A DNA stretch of 64,000 bases from Ligula intestinalis (taxonomy: Eukaryota > Platyhelminthes > Cestoda > Diphyllobothriidea > Diphyllobothriidae). A model generated the notes under the pieces. The model ran no database searches, was not told the origin of the DNA, and saw only the letters and a list, made by a program, of their open reading frames with translations. Shown here piece by piece: positions 47,831-58,895 of this stretch; positions within the stretch are counted from its first letter, which is position 1; the number at the start of each line of letters is the position of its first letter. The DNA is taken from the NCBI GenBank assembly GCA_036362985.1, contig JAYGXS010000004.1:31536650-31600649 (forward strand). The letters are read 5' to 3'. The translations under genes were made by a program, and so were the position numbers.

Positions 47831-49489
47831 GTCGATGCTTGGCCTACCTATTCCTCAGTTATTTGGCTGGCCGTCACCAATACCCCATCTGCGAAACTAG
47901 TTATTCTGCCTTGTCTGCGGTTCGCTCGCAAGGTTTGGAGACGACTGTGTATTGAGGCGTTCATAGGCGATCTTCTCCACAATTATGAATTTTTTGAGGT
48001 GCTTGACAAGTGCAGCCTCTTGCATGTAGTGCAAAGTTAGCCTACGGATCAGCATTATAAAATTGAAATCTGCGGTCAAACGACAAGTAGGAACATTTTC
48101 CGATGTCCACTTTGTGACTGCTCGCAACTAAGCCAGAAGTAAGAGTTGTTTATCAACGAAATAGTCTGCCCAACCACCTGTAGTCAGAAGAAAAAGGAAG
48201 AAGTAGACGGGAGCTCAAAGCCCAATTTGGCTAACAAACGGAGTGGTGGTTTCATCAATGACACCAATATCGAGAGATTCGTCACGAGACGTCCCGGTGA
48301 GTAAACAAACAAACTTCACAGGAGGCCTAAAAGACAACTACCAATGGTACTAAAATATGCCACAGTTCCTGTGGTGACATGTAAATGTCAGCGTTTAAAA
48401 CATCGTTTTGATAAATGCACATTACGCCACAATCTACCCTGTTTTCCATAGTTTCTTTTCATTGTCATGTTACTGGATCATGTGTAAAGTAAATTTTAGT
48501 TAAAATCTGCTTTGGATGACGAAAGGTATCAAACTAACTGAATTTTTTATGCAGTGGTAATCCAGTTAGCAAAATTCAGTCTATACTGTCAACAGACGCA
48601 GGTACAAGCAATCTGCTGGCCTTATTCGACTGCACGCAGAAATCCCACGCCTCCTGAAACCATTTTGTACGAAAATACACAAAATGAAATCACAGGGAAT
48701 AGTCAAACGCACGCTGCGTGGCTGAAATGCAGACCTCAACCCGCTGACCGTCGTCGTCTATGCGCATCGCAACCAACGTCCTACAGGCGTTGTTGCCAGC
48801 TTTTGGGAGACAAGGGAAACCCAGATGCTCAATTACACGCACCCACCTACCAACCTGCTTCCTCCCTAACCCGACGATCATATAAATACTGCAATAAACT
48901 GACCATTTTTAGTCTCAATGTCACTGTAGCGGCCTAATGATACATGACTGAAAACAATTGTTTGCCAAAATGCCTTTTTCAATATCTATCTAGCTTTTCT
49001 CCTTTTCCGTTTGCTGGTTACTAAGTTTATCTGCGTTGACAGTCCATTACGACTAGTTAAGAGTCTTACTACACCTTAATTATACAGTGGTTTAGAAAGT
49101 AGTAAAAGAAGGTAAAGCTAGATAAGAGTACTGATAGTGTACGGCCTCTACAATACCCGACAGAAGAATTCATGACCACGTTCTACCTGCTGCGCATACA
49201 TAAATAACATCAATGTCTGAGAATAATGACTGAGCATGGGTAAATCAGTCTAATAATATTATATTTGCATAAAGCATAAGGTAAACTTTTGCAAAAAAAG
49301 ATAGATTACTTACTAAGGAGAAGTCTTTTACCTTTGCCCAGAGACTTGTCATGTCCGCACCACGGATACATATGTAGAAACGTTGACTTTGGGGTGATAA
49401 CCACGCGATATCATTTATCTTCTGAGCTCTTTAACTTTTTGTTTGCCTCACTCTTTTTAATTAGAAGGTCCAAACAACTGCTCCGTCCG
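47831..49489. other. No recognised gene
   Basis: The 114-codon (47696-48040) and 127-codon (48554-48937) plus-strand frames look chance-like or transposon-derived, with no motif I can name. 48250-48320 (GAGATTCGTCACGAGACGTC) may be another degraded PLE tail. Confidence 0.35.
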
Positions 49490-49790
49490 GGAGTGCCACC
49501 CATAAAATGCCGCATGCAAAGAAGATTTTCCCGTGAAGGAAAAGGATGAAAACGAGTCGCACAGACAAAGAACGACCGTTGCATCATAATGATATATTGC
49601 AGTTGTTAGAGGGTGGACAGTGATAACACATTTGGGTACGCGAGTTGCTGCTTTGAGAACAAAGCTTACTCGCGTTAGGCGTGCACTTGTATCTGTACAA
49701 AAGACAGGGCATTTGAATATCGCGTAGTAGGTAGACGGCGTCACACACACACCTGTCATTATCCAAAAGACAACCATCTTGAAGCAAATC
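49490..49790. repeat. Interspersed repeat shared with 62965-63235
   Basis: AAAATGCCGCATGCAAAG, CACAGACAAAGAACGACCG, CATAATGATATATTGCAG, ATTTGGGTACGCGAGTTG and CTGTCATTATCCAAAAG recur in the same order and spacing near 62970-63225 as AAAACGCCGCATGCAAAG, ATGATGATATATTGCAGC, TTTTGGGTATGCGAGTTG and CTGTCATTATCCAAAAGG. The second copy abuts a PLE relic, so the repeat may be part of that element or another inserted beside it. Coding strand is uncertain. Confidence 0.6.
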
Positions 49791-52700
49791 TTTCACAATA
49801 CAAGCGATTTACGCAGTTTGGAGAGAGCTAAGAGTGTAAGAACGACACAGACACGCTGCAGTATTTAACTGTCGTGCAAAATGCTAAAATTAAGCATCCA
49901 GCTATACGGAAAATTCTTCAGTCGAGGTTCTGTCTTAGCTTAAATTAAATCAAAACATACACGATATTTAAGTGATCTGATTTCATGAACCTAGATATCA
50001 AAGAACCTTCTCTGCTAATAGTGGAGCCTAATTCCGCAATTTAATGTCAGTGCGGTTAAATGATTTGGGAAGATTATAGTGAGTAGTTAAGCTAACAGCA
50101 TTAGACAAACTCCAACTAGCGGCATCCATGAAGTGTAGTGACCCCACAGCGCATGCTTCGACCTATTAACATATCTCTGAACGTGGAAATATATGAGCTT
50201 TGAAATACTCTTATCTCTGCCTTGTACAATATACGGCTGAATCATCATATTCCCAGGAGTAATGAATGGAAAATATGAGATACCTTTAATAATTTAATAT
50301 AGGAACTGCATTTGATGTGTTCACGCTTTGATCATTGCTAGTGCTGAAATGTAGGCTTGCTAAAATTAACCTTAATCTGCATTCACGAAGACAAATCTTT
50401 CAACATGCGAGACTATCTCAAGAACTTTAAACTTGCTGTTAAATCCTAATGCTTACATGTAATTCTTTTAACAGATAAGTTCTGAAGGACTGAAACATAA
50501 ATAAAAGTGGCATTAAAAGTGGAAAGTCAAAAGCACCCATTGTGCAACAAGAGAGGATGAAATCTTAACAGGATCTTAGTCATGCCCCTCGTGACCTGGA
50601 TTTCATCATACTGGGCAAGAAAACTTCCTTGCACTGTAGAACGCATACTTTATCATTCTATTGAAGGCGCCTCACATGACTAAGTGTGCAATACAAAAAT
50701 TATAGATATAGTAACTGCTTATTTTCAACTTTGCGAAGCCGCTATGTGTACGACGTATCCTTTTCAGGGTTTTGGTAGATATGTTGTTTGGCACGAAAAA
50801 AAAGACTGATACAATACTGCTGGAACAAATAGTCCACATAGTAAACATTCTTGAGGTTCGACTAGCAAACAGACTCTAAATTCGTAAGTAACTTCATTTC
50901 GTAAATGCGCAAGTACTCGTATCCATCCTATTATCAAAGAGTCATACGTTCGTTCTCCAAAAGAAAATTCTCGTGAAAAATCAAGCGAAATAATTTTGCA
51001 TAAGCCAACAGGTGATAGCACGCAAATTTTTGGAACATAGGCGATATAATCTAATACGCCTTAAAGAGACTTCCCCATTCGTTAACTCACGATACTGATG
51101 AGTTCTTGCCAAATGTAGACACTTTAATCCATTTGAGAAAACCAGATTCGTTGCGGTATTCTTCAAAGTCTAAGAAAAGGTATGGTTAATGATATAAAGC
51201 GATATTAAGGGCCACTGATCCCAGATATAGACTTCGTTAAGCAGCTGGGTCAAAAATCAGTGGACTTATTTGGCACCCAGAGCCTAGTTTCCATGTTTTC
51301 TGCATTTTGTAGAATCCAGCTACAAAGTGCTCTGGTTAACTAAACAAAAGGTTTCTTATCCGTTAGATCGGGGACTTATATCTGGATTTATAATATATTT
51401 GCAGTACTTTTGAAGTTCTCTTACGGTCAATGCAGTTGTGAGACAAGTTATAATTTCTAGAGCCTGCGAGGGCTCAATTATGAGCTCCAGGGCAAAAATG
51501 GAACGTACATTGGTCCATTAACAAATCGGTCCTAATCCGTGGATATACAATGCTTTACTAATGTTTACTCAGTTTTTGAAGACATCTTTACTTCAAACCA
51601 CTAAGTGAGTGGCATATGAATCAATCGGAAAGATAAGTAAGCAGTCCTTAGTTGAAATCATTGGTGCTCTTCACCCTATTAAATTATCGATCCATTGAAT
51701 ACAACACTTTTGGAAAAATATTCTGTTTACAATAAAGCGGTGAATTGGAAAAGCCCAATGGAAAGATGCAGCAGAAAGCTATGCAAAATCTAATATTGCA
51801 GTTTTTAAAGTGATATTATTACCACTTTAGTCAAGGTGGACTATCCCGTTTATGTTCAGGTTATACGATTGCTGAGTCACATAAAATTTAAAATCCGTAT
51901 ATATTTATATCTAGTTGACATACTATGCTAGTAGATGTTATTATTTGTAGATATTACAATCTGATCTGCAGATATTTGTACATGTAAAATAATTTGCCAA
52001 TACAAGCGAACATCCGTGTCCCAGGAAGCATTGGTGAACCCATAATGTAACCAGAGTATTAGTAATCATTGGTTGCTTAACTCTACTATGTCGTTTCGCT
52101 TTATTGATGACTTTGATCGCTTGAGTTTCAGATAAATATGAAAACTCATCGAGGAAGATAGACTGCGATTTTTATTAGGTCAGATTATTTACATTAGTAA
52201 ATTCAACCAGTGTCAAATAAGGTGGGAATATTCTTAAACTGTAGGTATCCAGGCTGAGTAAACGCGATCAACAAGTCGATGTTATCAGATTTTTCTGCAA
52301 AAGTTCATAGGTTGGTTAAAACTATGTTCCGGGGTAAGTTACCAGTAATATACTTGACTATATAGCGGAATCAATGGGTCCAGGTATTGACTGTGGAGAG
52401 CACTAACGTTGACAGTTGTAGAACAAACCTCAGGGGCGAATATTTTGATTGTTGAAGGGAAGATTGCTGGCTAAACTTCATTCTGCAATGGCAGCCACAT
52501 ATATGCTTAAGTCCCATTAATAACGAAGCTCATCAAATATGTAAAAGGTAACGTAAGAGGAGAGATTTCATCTTTCAAAGTACGGTGGCCTTAACAAACT
52601 GCCTACCTGTCATCGGCCTTGCAAAGAGTTCAACCTGGCTTTCAATAAAGGACCTCATCAAGACCGAGTATGCTGTCAGAGGCTTCCAAACTCTGATAGT

Positions 52701-54457
52701 GGACCGACACTTTATGGACATCATAACTTTTCGAAGTTGTTCTCACTTTAAACATTCAGAATGATATCATTTATTTAACTTAATCAAGGTATCAAGATGG
52801 GTTTTTTCTGCAGTTGTCTGCATCGTTGCATGAGGCAAACCTTTCACTTTGTGCAGATTACTAACTTCAGCTTATAAGATTACTTTTTTTACCCTCATCA
52901 ATCTTATCTTGCCCAGCGATATTAAGTCTAAGCACGGAGTCTTTTTCCTGCTTACTGGCATATTTAATAATGCAACAGTAAGTCAGGGTATTTTCTATGC
53001 TTGGTAATTCAATCACTATGCTACAAGCAAAAGTATAGTGTTGGAGAAACAAAAATGCAATGTTTCCCAACAGCTTACATGTATGAGGTAGCCTTCTTTA
53101 TTATTTCAAAATCTTAATTTAACTTAGCTTGCTTCCTCGTCAATTATCTGTTTTTCGTTCTTGCTTTGTCCTGGACGTGGAATTATCTGTTAACGCTTAC
53201 ATGTTCCATGAAATTTCAAGACGAAGCCATGTCCTTGCTCGCTTATGTCAAAGAGGTTAACTCAGGTTAATTGGCTGGGGACTTCTTAATTAAAACAAGG
53301 GCTCCTTTTCGGTTAGCAGGGAAACGAAACAAGGGCAATCATCACTTCAATTTGGGTGTCCCTGATCGATTGTAGCAGTAAGCTGAACGCGATTCAAGTT
53401 TCCGAATACTCCATTTTATTTGGGATGTTTTCTTCAGATTGACTGTGGTATCAACATTATGGTAAAGTTGTGGCCTATGAACGTTCGTTCAGAGAACCGA
53501 GCTTTTCGCCGACCGACGAAATCTCATAAACCCTGACGTCCACTAGGGCCTAATTTAACCCATATTTGGTTTCAACAGTGTTGAACTTTTAATAGCAATA
53601 CTCTGTTTGCACAGACAACTATTATTTTCACTAACTGCCGAGTGGAATTCGCCATGAATAACTAACTTGCCCTACTTTAATAGCTGAACTATTTTAGTTA
53701 GTAGTTTAATTGCAAAGAGACCTAAGCACTTAACACGTATAATATTCAATAGTCAGTAATCAGCTTACACCCCAATAACATTAAATGTCAGGACAAGTAG
53801 TTACTTCAGATAGAGCAGCAAATGATTACACAGGTCCACTGCTTTCATTGGACGTTATTCTCTATGATCATAAATCTATCTTGTTTATCTATATGGGTGT
53901 ACCACAGAATTCCTTACAATAATGCCCTTGTATTTAAAAAATGTCACTTCTGGATTTAGCAACTCAAGCTAAATGTAGCTATGTTCAAAACGTTTTTCAT
54001 TCCACTCATCCGTTAATTTTCGGTATGTTTACATAAACTCTGAAAACGATACAACAATCCGGGATTATATTCTTCAGTATATTACACCGTTTGCTATAAA
54101 ACTTATATTTTTACTATTATATGAGGTAACCAGGTTAAGCGTACTTCAAATAGGAGACAAAAAGCTTGCACAAGTCAGAATTAGAAAGTGCCTTAGTTAC
54201 TGCCTGAGTCATTTAGGACCACATTATTTTCTTCTCTTATTTCAGAGAGGAGACAGGTTTTTTGCAAAAAATACTGACGCTAAACTGCGTTCAAGCAGCC
54301 CCACGTTAGGGATAGTAAATGCAGAAACCATCTGCAGGGAAAAAAAATAATAAAGATTTCCTGAACGTGTTGCTAATGCGTCGTCTTTTTCACTATTGTA
54401 TATTCAGAACGTTACCTACGTTAGATACCCCCAGCTCCTTGTCCTGCGGTTACTTTA
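49791..54457. other. AT-rich stretch with no recognised gene
   Basis: Nearly five kilobases with only a few 60-85 codon frames (50764-51021, 50981-51166, 52867-53070, all minus strand). No motif, repeat or exon chain recognised. Confidence 0.45.
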
Positions 54458-54458
54458 C

Positions 54459-54690
54459 TTTTATTAGGTTTAGTTCAATTTAGGTTTAGTTTAGACTTTA
54501 TTTTACTACTTAGTTTATTTTTTAAACTTTGTTAAGTAACATCTACAGTTCGATAAGTATATCTGAACAACTACAATTTACTTAATTAAACTAAATAAAC
54601 TCAGCCAAATTACACAAAACCAAACAAACTAAAAACTCAACTAGACTAAAACTAAAATTAAACCAATAAATTCAAATCTAGACTTAAGCC
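54459..54690. repeat. Fold-back of TTTAG-type simple sequence
   Basis: The left arm (about 54459-54535) is made of AGGTTTAGTT, AGTTTAGACT and TAGTTTATTTT words. The right arm (about 54578-54690) is the complementary AATTAAACTAAATAAACTC, AACAAACTAAAAACTC, AGACTAAAACTAAAATTAAA. The arms are imperfectly inverted around a loop of about 40 bases. Confidence 0.6.
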
Positions 54691-55401
54691 ACAATTCGTA
54701 CAAGACAAAAGTTTGCTGTAGCGGTATCTAATTTGGTCAACCAACTTAACCTTTACCTTTGATATATTTTAGGGATATCAGTTAGAACTATTTAATCTAG
54801 ACACCATTTTTCAGCGACTCTATCTCGCTCTGAACACGCCAATATCTGCGTAGGCTTTTGCAGATTGGAGAGTTGCGTGTTCGTCCCTTTGCCATACTTA
54901 TCTATGAACTACATGAAATTGGAGGCTTTCTGGTAACAGAAACTAAATTATTTCAAAACAGATGTGTAGTTTTGATATAAGGTTTCCTTGGAAAAAACAG
55001 AAACAAGTAATTAAATTATAGTTCCCCTCACAAAAAGGGTTGTCTTGAAATGTATGAATGTTTCATGCACTACTCACAATATTAAGGTAGACAGACTAAA
55101 GTGAATTAAACTACATCATGGAACGCACAAGTTACAACACTTTAAAAGTATGTAGAATTTCACGTTTTTGCAGTTTTCGAATAAATGCTTCCTTCAAAAT
55201 GGAAAGTTTCCAAAGACCAGTAATGAATCGGGTGAGTTCCCTTGCAATGCCCCCTTTTGACTGCAGAAACAAGTACATAAGCACATCTGCTAAAGTAAAT
55301 AGCACAGAATAAATATTTTCATTGCGCAGGGAACCACGCAGTAAATAGACTTATGGGTAGTGGACGACAGCCAAATTGTTCACAAAGTACGTTTGATCTG
55401 A
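54691..55401. other. Intergenic stretch downstream of the receptor gene
   Basis: This is the 3' side of the minus-strand receptor gene. TTTATT (minus AATAAA) occurs near 55310-55316 in the context GAATAAATATTTT on the plus strand, but no minus-strand AATAAA close to the stop is obvious. A 64-codon plus-strand frame at 55118-55312 has no recognised motif. Confidence 0.35.
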
Positions 55402-56394
55402 TTATTTGTGCAACCGCATCTTTCGGAGAACCAGTAACATGAAGGAGCGAAGAGCAGGAATGTATAGAAGCAGGATGCATGGGACGAGACTCGTATTGAC
55501 TACCAGTAGCAAAGCCCCAACTTGCTGTTGCGGGCTGTTTATAATGAAGGTGGTCAGGTTGAGAGCACTCAGGAACTGGTAGATGCAGTCGTAGGCAAAA
55601 GTGATGAAGTAACTCAATGCCAAGGGTAAAATGCACATGCTTGCCGAACGCCAGCCAAGTGGAGGCGCAGAATGCACTCCCTTGACGTAGGCCTGAGCTT
55701 CTAAAATCATCAAGCAGAGGTCGTCGGTGCGATTATGTCCAGAGGGGTCACGAACGGCTTTCACGAGTTTGTAGCATACAAAAGCAAGAACGGAGCTGAC
55801 CAAAACGAACATGAGCACAAACCAAACGTAGACATGGGCGTAGATGACGGAGAGGAATGGGATATTCACTCTAGTAGGGGCACAATCGCAAGTATCACCC
55901 TGTACATTAACCGTCAGAATCTGGGGTGCGGTAAGCAGAAACCCAGAGATGAGGGCAGTGATATGGTAGGAAAGGATCCGATTCTCCTCCACCATAGTTT
56001 TATATGACTTAAGGTCCTCAATCATTGCGAGCCGATCGAGGCAGAAGAAAACGAGGTAATGTGCACTCATGACAACAAATATCCAGTAAAAGAAGCGGCT
56101 TTTCCAAAAAATGCAAACAAGACGGTCGAAGTGGTAGTTGTGAGAACGCCATGAGTAAGGGTACACCTTTTCAAGGAAATTTACGAAGGCTGTTAGGAGA
56201 CAGAAAGCGCTAATAAGACGCAGAAGGATCAGGCTTGTCCGTGGAATCGGATGGGCTTTGGAGAGGCCAACTAGAACGAAAGCGTTGAGAAACAGGCCCG
56301 TCGCCTCAAAAATGTAGAAGCAAATATCAATGGCATTCGGAAAATTAGTAGTAGGCACACAGTGCCAAAACGTTTTAGATTCTACTGTTGTCAT
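55402..56394 (-). CDS. Rhodopsin-like orphan G-protein-coupled receptor, single exon
   Basis: An uninterrupted 330-codon frame runs from ATG (56394) to TAA (55402). Seven hydrophobic helices fall at about 22-44, 52-74, 97-119, 143-163, 182-210, 250-273 and 291-312. Class A marks are GLFLNAF with N37 in helix 1, C94 at the top of helix 3, a DRL triplet (120-122) in place of DRY, C169 and C171 in the second outer loop, and N300-TSL-VP in helix 7 in place of NPxxY. The short C-tail is basic (RKMRLHK). The divergent motifs and lack of introns fit the flatworm-restricted orphan receptors called PROF1, as I recall that family; a peptide or small ligand and G-protein coupling are inferred. A TTTATATA sequence lies about 35-45 bases upstream of the ATG on the minus strand. 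The whole protein is intact, which implies selection. Confidence 0.87.
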   Translation of the reverse strand: MTTVESKTFWHCVPTTNFPNAIDICFYIFEATGLFLNAFVLVGLSKAHPIPRTSLILLRLISAFCLLTAFVNFLEKVYPYSWRSHNYHFDRLVCIFWKSRFFYWIFVVMSAHYLVFFCLDRLAMIEDLKSYKTMVEENRILSYHITALISGFLLTAPQILTVNVQGDTCDCAPTRVNIPFLSVIYAHVYVWFVLMFVLVSSVLAFVCYKLVKAVRDPSGHNRTDDLCLMILEAQAYVKGVHSAPPLGWRSASMCILPLALSYFITFAYDCIYQFLSALNLTTFIINSPQQQVGALLLVVNTSLVPCILLLYIPALRSFMLLVLRKMRLHK

Positions 56395-56424
56395 TTGGAT
56401 CAGAGTGGCAGTAAGATGAGATTA

Positions 56425-56440
56425 TGGCATGTATATAAAC
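56425..56440 (-). promoter_or_regulatory. Possible TATA box of the receptor gene
   Basis: The minus strand reads AGTTTATATACATG about 35-45 bases upstream of the receptor ATG. If it is the TATA box, the 5' untranslated leader would be very short, so this is only suggestive. Confidence 0.3.
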
Positions 56441-56780
56441 TTGTCTGTTGACCAATCAGAATGCATAAAATCGGATTGGACGGATTTGATGTAGAAACAT
56501 CTCACGTGACGCAAAACAACTTCGGAACCAGGTGTAGGTATGCACGCGTGTGGCAGAGAACTTCCAGCAACGTGTCAGAACGATATTTATTCCAATGAAC
56601 TAGCTCTGCCATATCTTACACCGCTAAACTGGAATGGGAGATTAAGTCTTACCTTGCAATAAATCTCAAGCCCACAAACAGGAAAATAGCTATTTCGTGA
56701 GATTTTCATTTTTTTTCAAGTTAAATTTCATTTGGCTGATACTATTTCGTATATTAAGACCAATGAAAATGTGAGTTTGC
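56441..56780. other. Upstream flank of the receptor gene
   Basis: No gene. CTGACCAATCAGAATGC (CCAAT-type) occurs just beyond the possible TATA box, on the plus strand at about 56448-56464; the minus strand reads CTGATTGGTCA. Confidence 0.4.
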
Positions 56781-56789
56781 TATAGGGAC

Positions 56790-57160
56790 GACAGCGGTCA
56801 TGCACTCAGAGCCCACGGCCTGGAGTCTTGCGCACAGGCAAACAGCGAACGCTAACGACCGCTCACACAGCGTGAGGAATTATCGATCAGCCTGCACACG
56901 CGATGGCCTTTCACGCAGCTTGGGAAACTATCGATTAGAGGGCAGACATAACGATCACTCACACAGCGCGGCAAACATTCGATCAGTGGCAGGGCAGAAC
57001 AGCGGTCGCAAGCTTTTGGGCCAGGAGTGTTCTAGAAGGCCAGAGCCTCATAAATAGGCTGTATTGGAGAAGCTAAGGAATCCGCTGTGTCTGTGTTATC
57101 CTGAATAAAGACTTTTACGATCAGAACCGGCTTGGTCTTCCCTCCTGCCTATTAGTCGAG
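56790..57160 (+). mobile_element. LTR-like segment with 48-bp minisatellite
   Basis: Downstream of a tandem array (56815-57050), the sequence holds CTCATAAATAGGCTG (TATA-like, 57048-57062) and CCTGAATAAAGACTTTT (polyadenylation signal, 57100-57116), about 50 bases apart. This is the U3-R layout of many LTRs. I could not fix TG...CA ends or a partner LTR, so it may be a solo LTR or another repeat class. Confidence 0.35.
56815..57050 (+). repeat. 48-bp minisatellite, about four to five units, keeping reading frame
   Basis: TCACACAG at 56863, TCACGCAG at 56911 and TCACACAG at 56959 are exactly 48 bases apart; TCGCAAGC at 57006 continues the period. Each unit also has a TATCGATCAG/TATCGATTAG/ATTCGATCAG core. 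Since 48 is a multiple of three, the 85-codon frame at 56800-57057 stays open and gives 16-residue repeats (DRSHSVRNYRSA, DGLSRSLGNYRLE, DHSHSAANIRSV). Confidence 0.8.
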
Positions 57161-57299
57161 TTCGAAATGCTGGACTGTAGCAGAATTCTAGGGAGTATTG
57201 GAAAAGACCAAGTTGCGATTGCCGACAGTTTGCCGAACAATTCCTTACTTCCACTTTCTTCGCTGTCCGTCAGCTGCTTACTCCTGGCGCAGGTAGTTC

Positions 57300-57665
57300 T
57301 TTGGACAAAAAAAGGTTTCCTGAATCACAGGTCAGAGACGAGTGAATTACCTGTAAAAGCTTTACTGTGAGAAAGATAAGTGTAAAAAGAATGTGTCACG
57401 ATCCACTTGCCAGCTGTGTTGGTGCGCCAGACGTGTACGTGAAACTGTGTTGTTGCAGTTGGGAAGCCTTGACTGTGTGATGGCTGCCCTGTCGTCTGCA
57501 ATCAATCAAATGGAGCAGGCGAATCGAATAGCTTCGGGTGTACGCACGGCGACTTGACAGCGAGCATGAGAAAGGACAAGAACGCGCTGAATGCAAGGCT
57601 TGGCAAGCGAAAACAGCATAAGTCAGCGCAGTGGCACCGGATGTGCAGACCTCTACAACAGTTTG
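57300..57665. repeat. Interspersed repeat, copy 1
   Basis: The stretch from GTAAAAGCTTTACTGTGAG through GCCTTGACTGTGTGATGGCT, AATCAAATGGAGCAGG, GAGCATGAGAAAGGAC and ATGCAAGGCTTGGC aligns along its length with 58590-58895. The minus strand of both copies encodes similar peptides (D/GCR..QGSHHTVKASQ versus GCRGQSSQHAVKASQ). The class of repeat is unknown. Confidence 0.75.
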
Positions 57666-57779
57666 ACCCTTGTGACCGACGACTTCCACCGTTTGCACCA
57701 CAGCATAGCGGACGCAAGGACGGTGACTTGCGCTGTAATTGCTGATATAGGTTTAACAGGTATTTTGTTAGTATTCTGG

Positions 57780-57945
57780 CAAGAAAGGCAAACCGCAGGA
57801 TAGCTATTTCGGGCTACTGGCCCTCATCAGCTATGGGCAGCCTACTCTAGCGCAGCCGCTGAAATTGCCGCCACACCCGAGCTTTAAACTTGCTCCTCGC
57901 CGGTAAGGGACAGACATCCTAACGATTAAGCCATTGAATTCGATG
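57780..57945 (-). repeat. tRNA-derived SINE with body
   Basis: The minus strand starts with an A box ATGGCTTAATCGTTAGGATG, then a B box GCAAGTTTAAAGCTCGGG about 30 bases later. The unique body follows: GAGTAGGCTGCCCATAGCTG, ATGAGGGCCAGTAGCCCG, AAATAGCTATCC. The GATGAGGGC...CCCGAAA part recalls the GATGATGG...CGAAA block of the PLE tails here, which would fit a SINE copied by PLE or LINE machinery; that last point is inference. Confidence 0.55.
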
Positions 57946-58400
57946 TCTTGCTGGTTGTTGAGTGCGAGTATCAAGTGTTTGTTTGCATACCGATCTATCT
58001 TTCAAGATGTGCCCATCCGGTATTGATATTTTTGCGACTCGGTCCAACCGATTGTATTTTTTGCAAAGCTACAAACAAACACCAATGTATTTTGTGTTTT
58101 TATTTCTCGAGTTTGGTCTTTTTGGGTTCAATGGCCTCGGAAGAAAACCTGTCTGGTCAAATCGGTGATAAGTGGGGAGGGATGGCGGAGATTTGCGTGC
58201 TTCGGGTCGCTATCACGCGTAAAAAGAATCTGACGGTTGGAAGCGAGTGAGTGTAAGTGCTAAAACCACTGTAAGTGTTATGAACGGCATTTGGGCCATC
58301 GATTCTGGTGTTGCCCTATTGCAGGCTGGGCGCAGGGACGGTGACTTGTGCGTCACTTAGTTTATAATGAAAGTGGACTTTAGCAGCGGCTACCACAGTC
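57946..58400. other. No recognised gene
   Basis: A 100-codon frame (57948-58250) and an overlapping 68-codon frame carry no recognised domain. A block at 58328-58350 (GGGCGCAGGGACGGTGACTT) repeats one at 57711-57731 (GGACGCAAGGACGGTGACTT), so this belongs to the repeat nest. Confidence 0.4.
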
Positions 58401-58401
58401 C

Positions 58402-58436
58402 CTCCCCCTCCTCCCCCTCCTCCCCCCCCCCCCCCA
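58402..58436. repeat. C-rich run ending in poly-C
   Basis: CCTCCCCCTCCTCCCC is followed by a run of about 14 C. Length is prone to assembly error. Confidence 0.9.
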
Positions 58437-58589
58437 AGATCCGATGCCACTATTAAATTAAGAAGTACGAAGTCGGCATCGGGCGCGCATATGCTGGCGT
58501 GGCGTGAGCTTGCTCATGGATGTATCATTGTCGAAAGTTGTTGGTGATGACAACAGGAGGTTCTCCAATGCACAAGCCAGGAAGGATAG

Positions 58590-58895
58590 AATAAACTGAA
58601 ACAGGTTTACGGTAAGAAAATGAGCTGCAGAAAGGCTGAGTCACAGGCCAGTTGACAGCTTTGTCTGCACGCCAAGTTTTTCCGTGGCGTTCTGTTTGTT
58701 GGGACGCCTTGACTGCGTGCTGGCTGCTCTGTCCTCTGCAGCCAATCAAATGGAGCGAAAGGATCGATTAGCTTCTAGCGTCCGTGCGGTTAGTTGACGA
58801 CGAGCATGAGAAAGTATAAGAGCGTGCAGCGTGCAAGGCTTGGCGAACGTAGATAGGAGGGATCGGCGCTGTGGCGCTGGGCATGCAGATCCCCA
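58590..58895. repeat. Interspersed repeat, copy 2
   Basis: Aligns with 57300-57665 in the same orientation; anchors are GCCTTGACTGCGTGCTGGCT, CCAATCAAATGGAGCG, CGAGCATGAGAAAGTATAAG and GTGCAAGGCTTGGCG. The two copies sit about 1.25 kb apart and have drifted noticeably. Confidence 0.75.

Noticed and set aside
48554..48937. 127-codon plus-strand frame
   Set aside because: Composition is P, R and C rich without a recognisable domain, and it overlaps an antisense frame; more likely repeat-derived.
55735..56007. 90-codon plus-strand frame
   Set aside because: Antisense shadow of the receptor gene.
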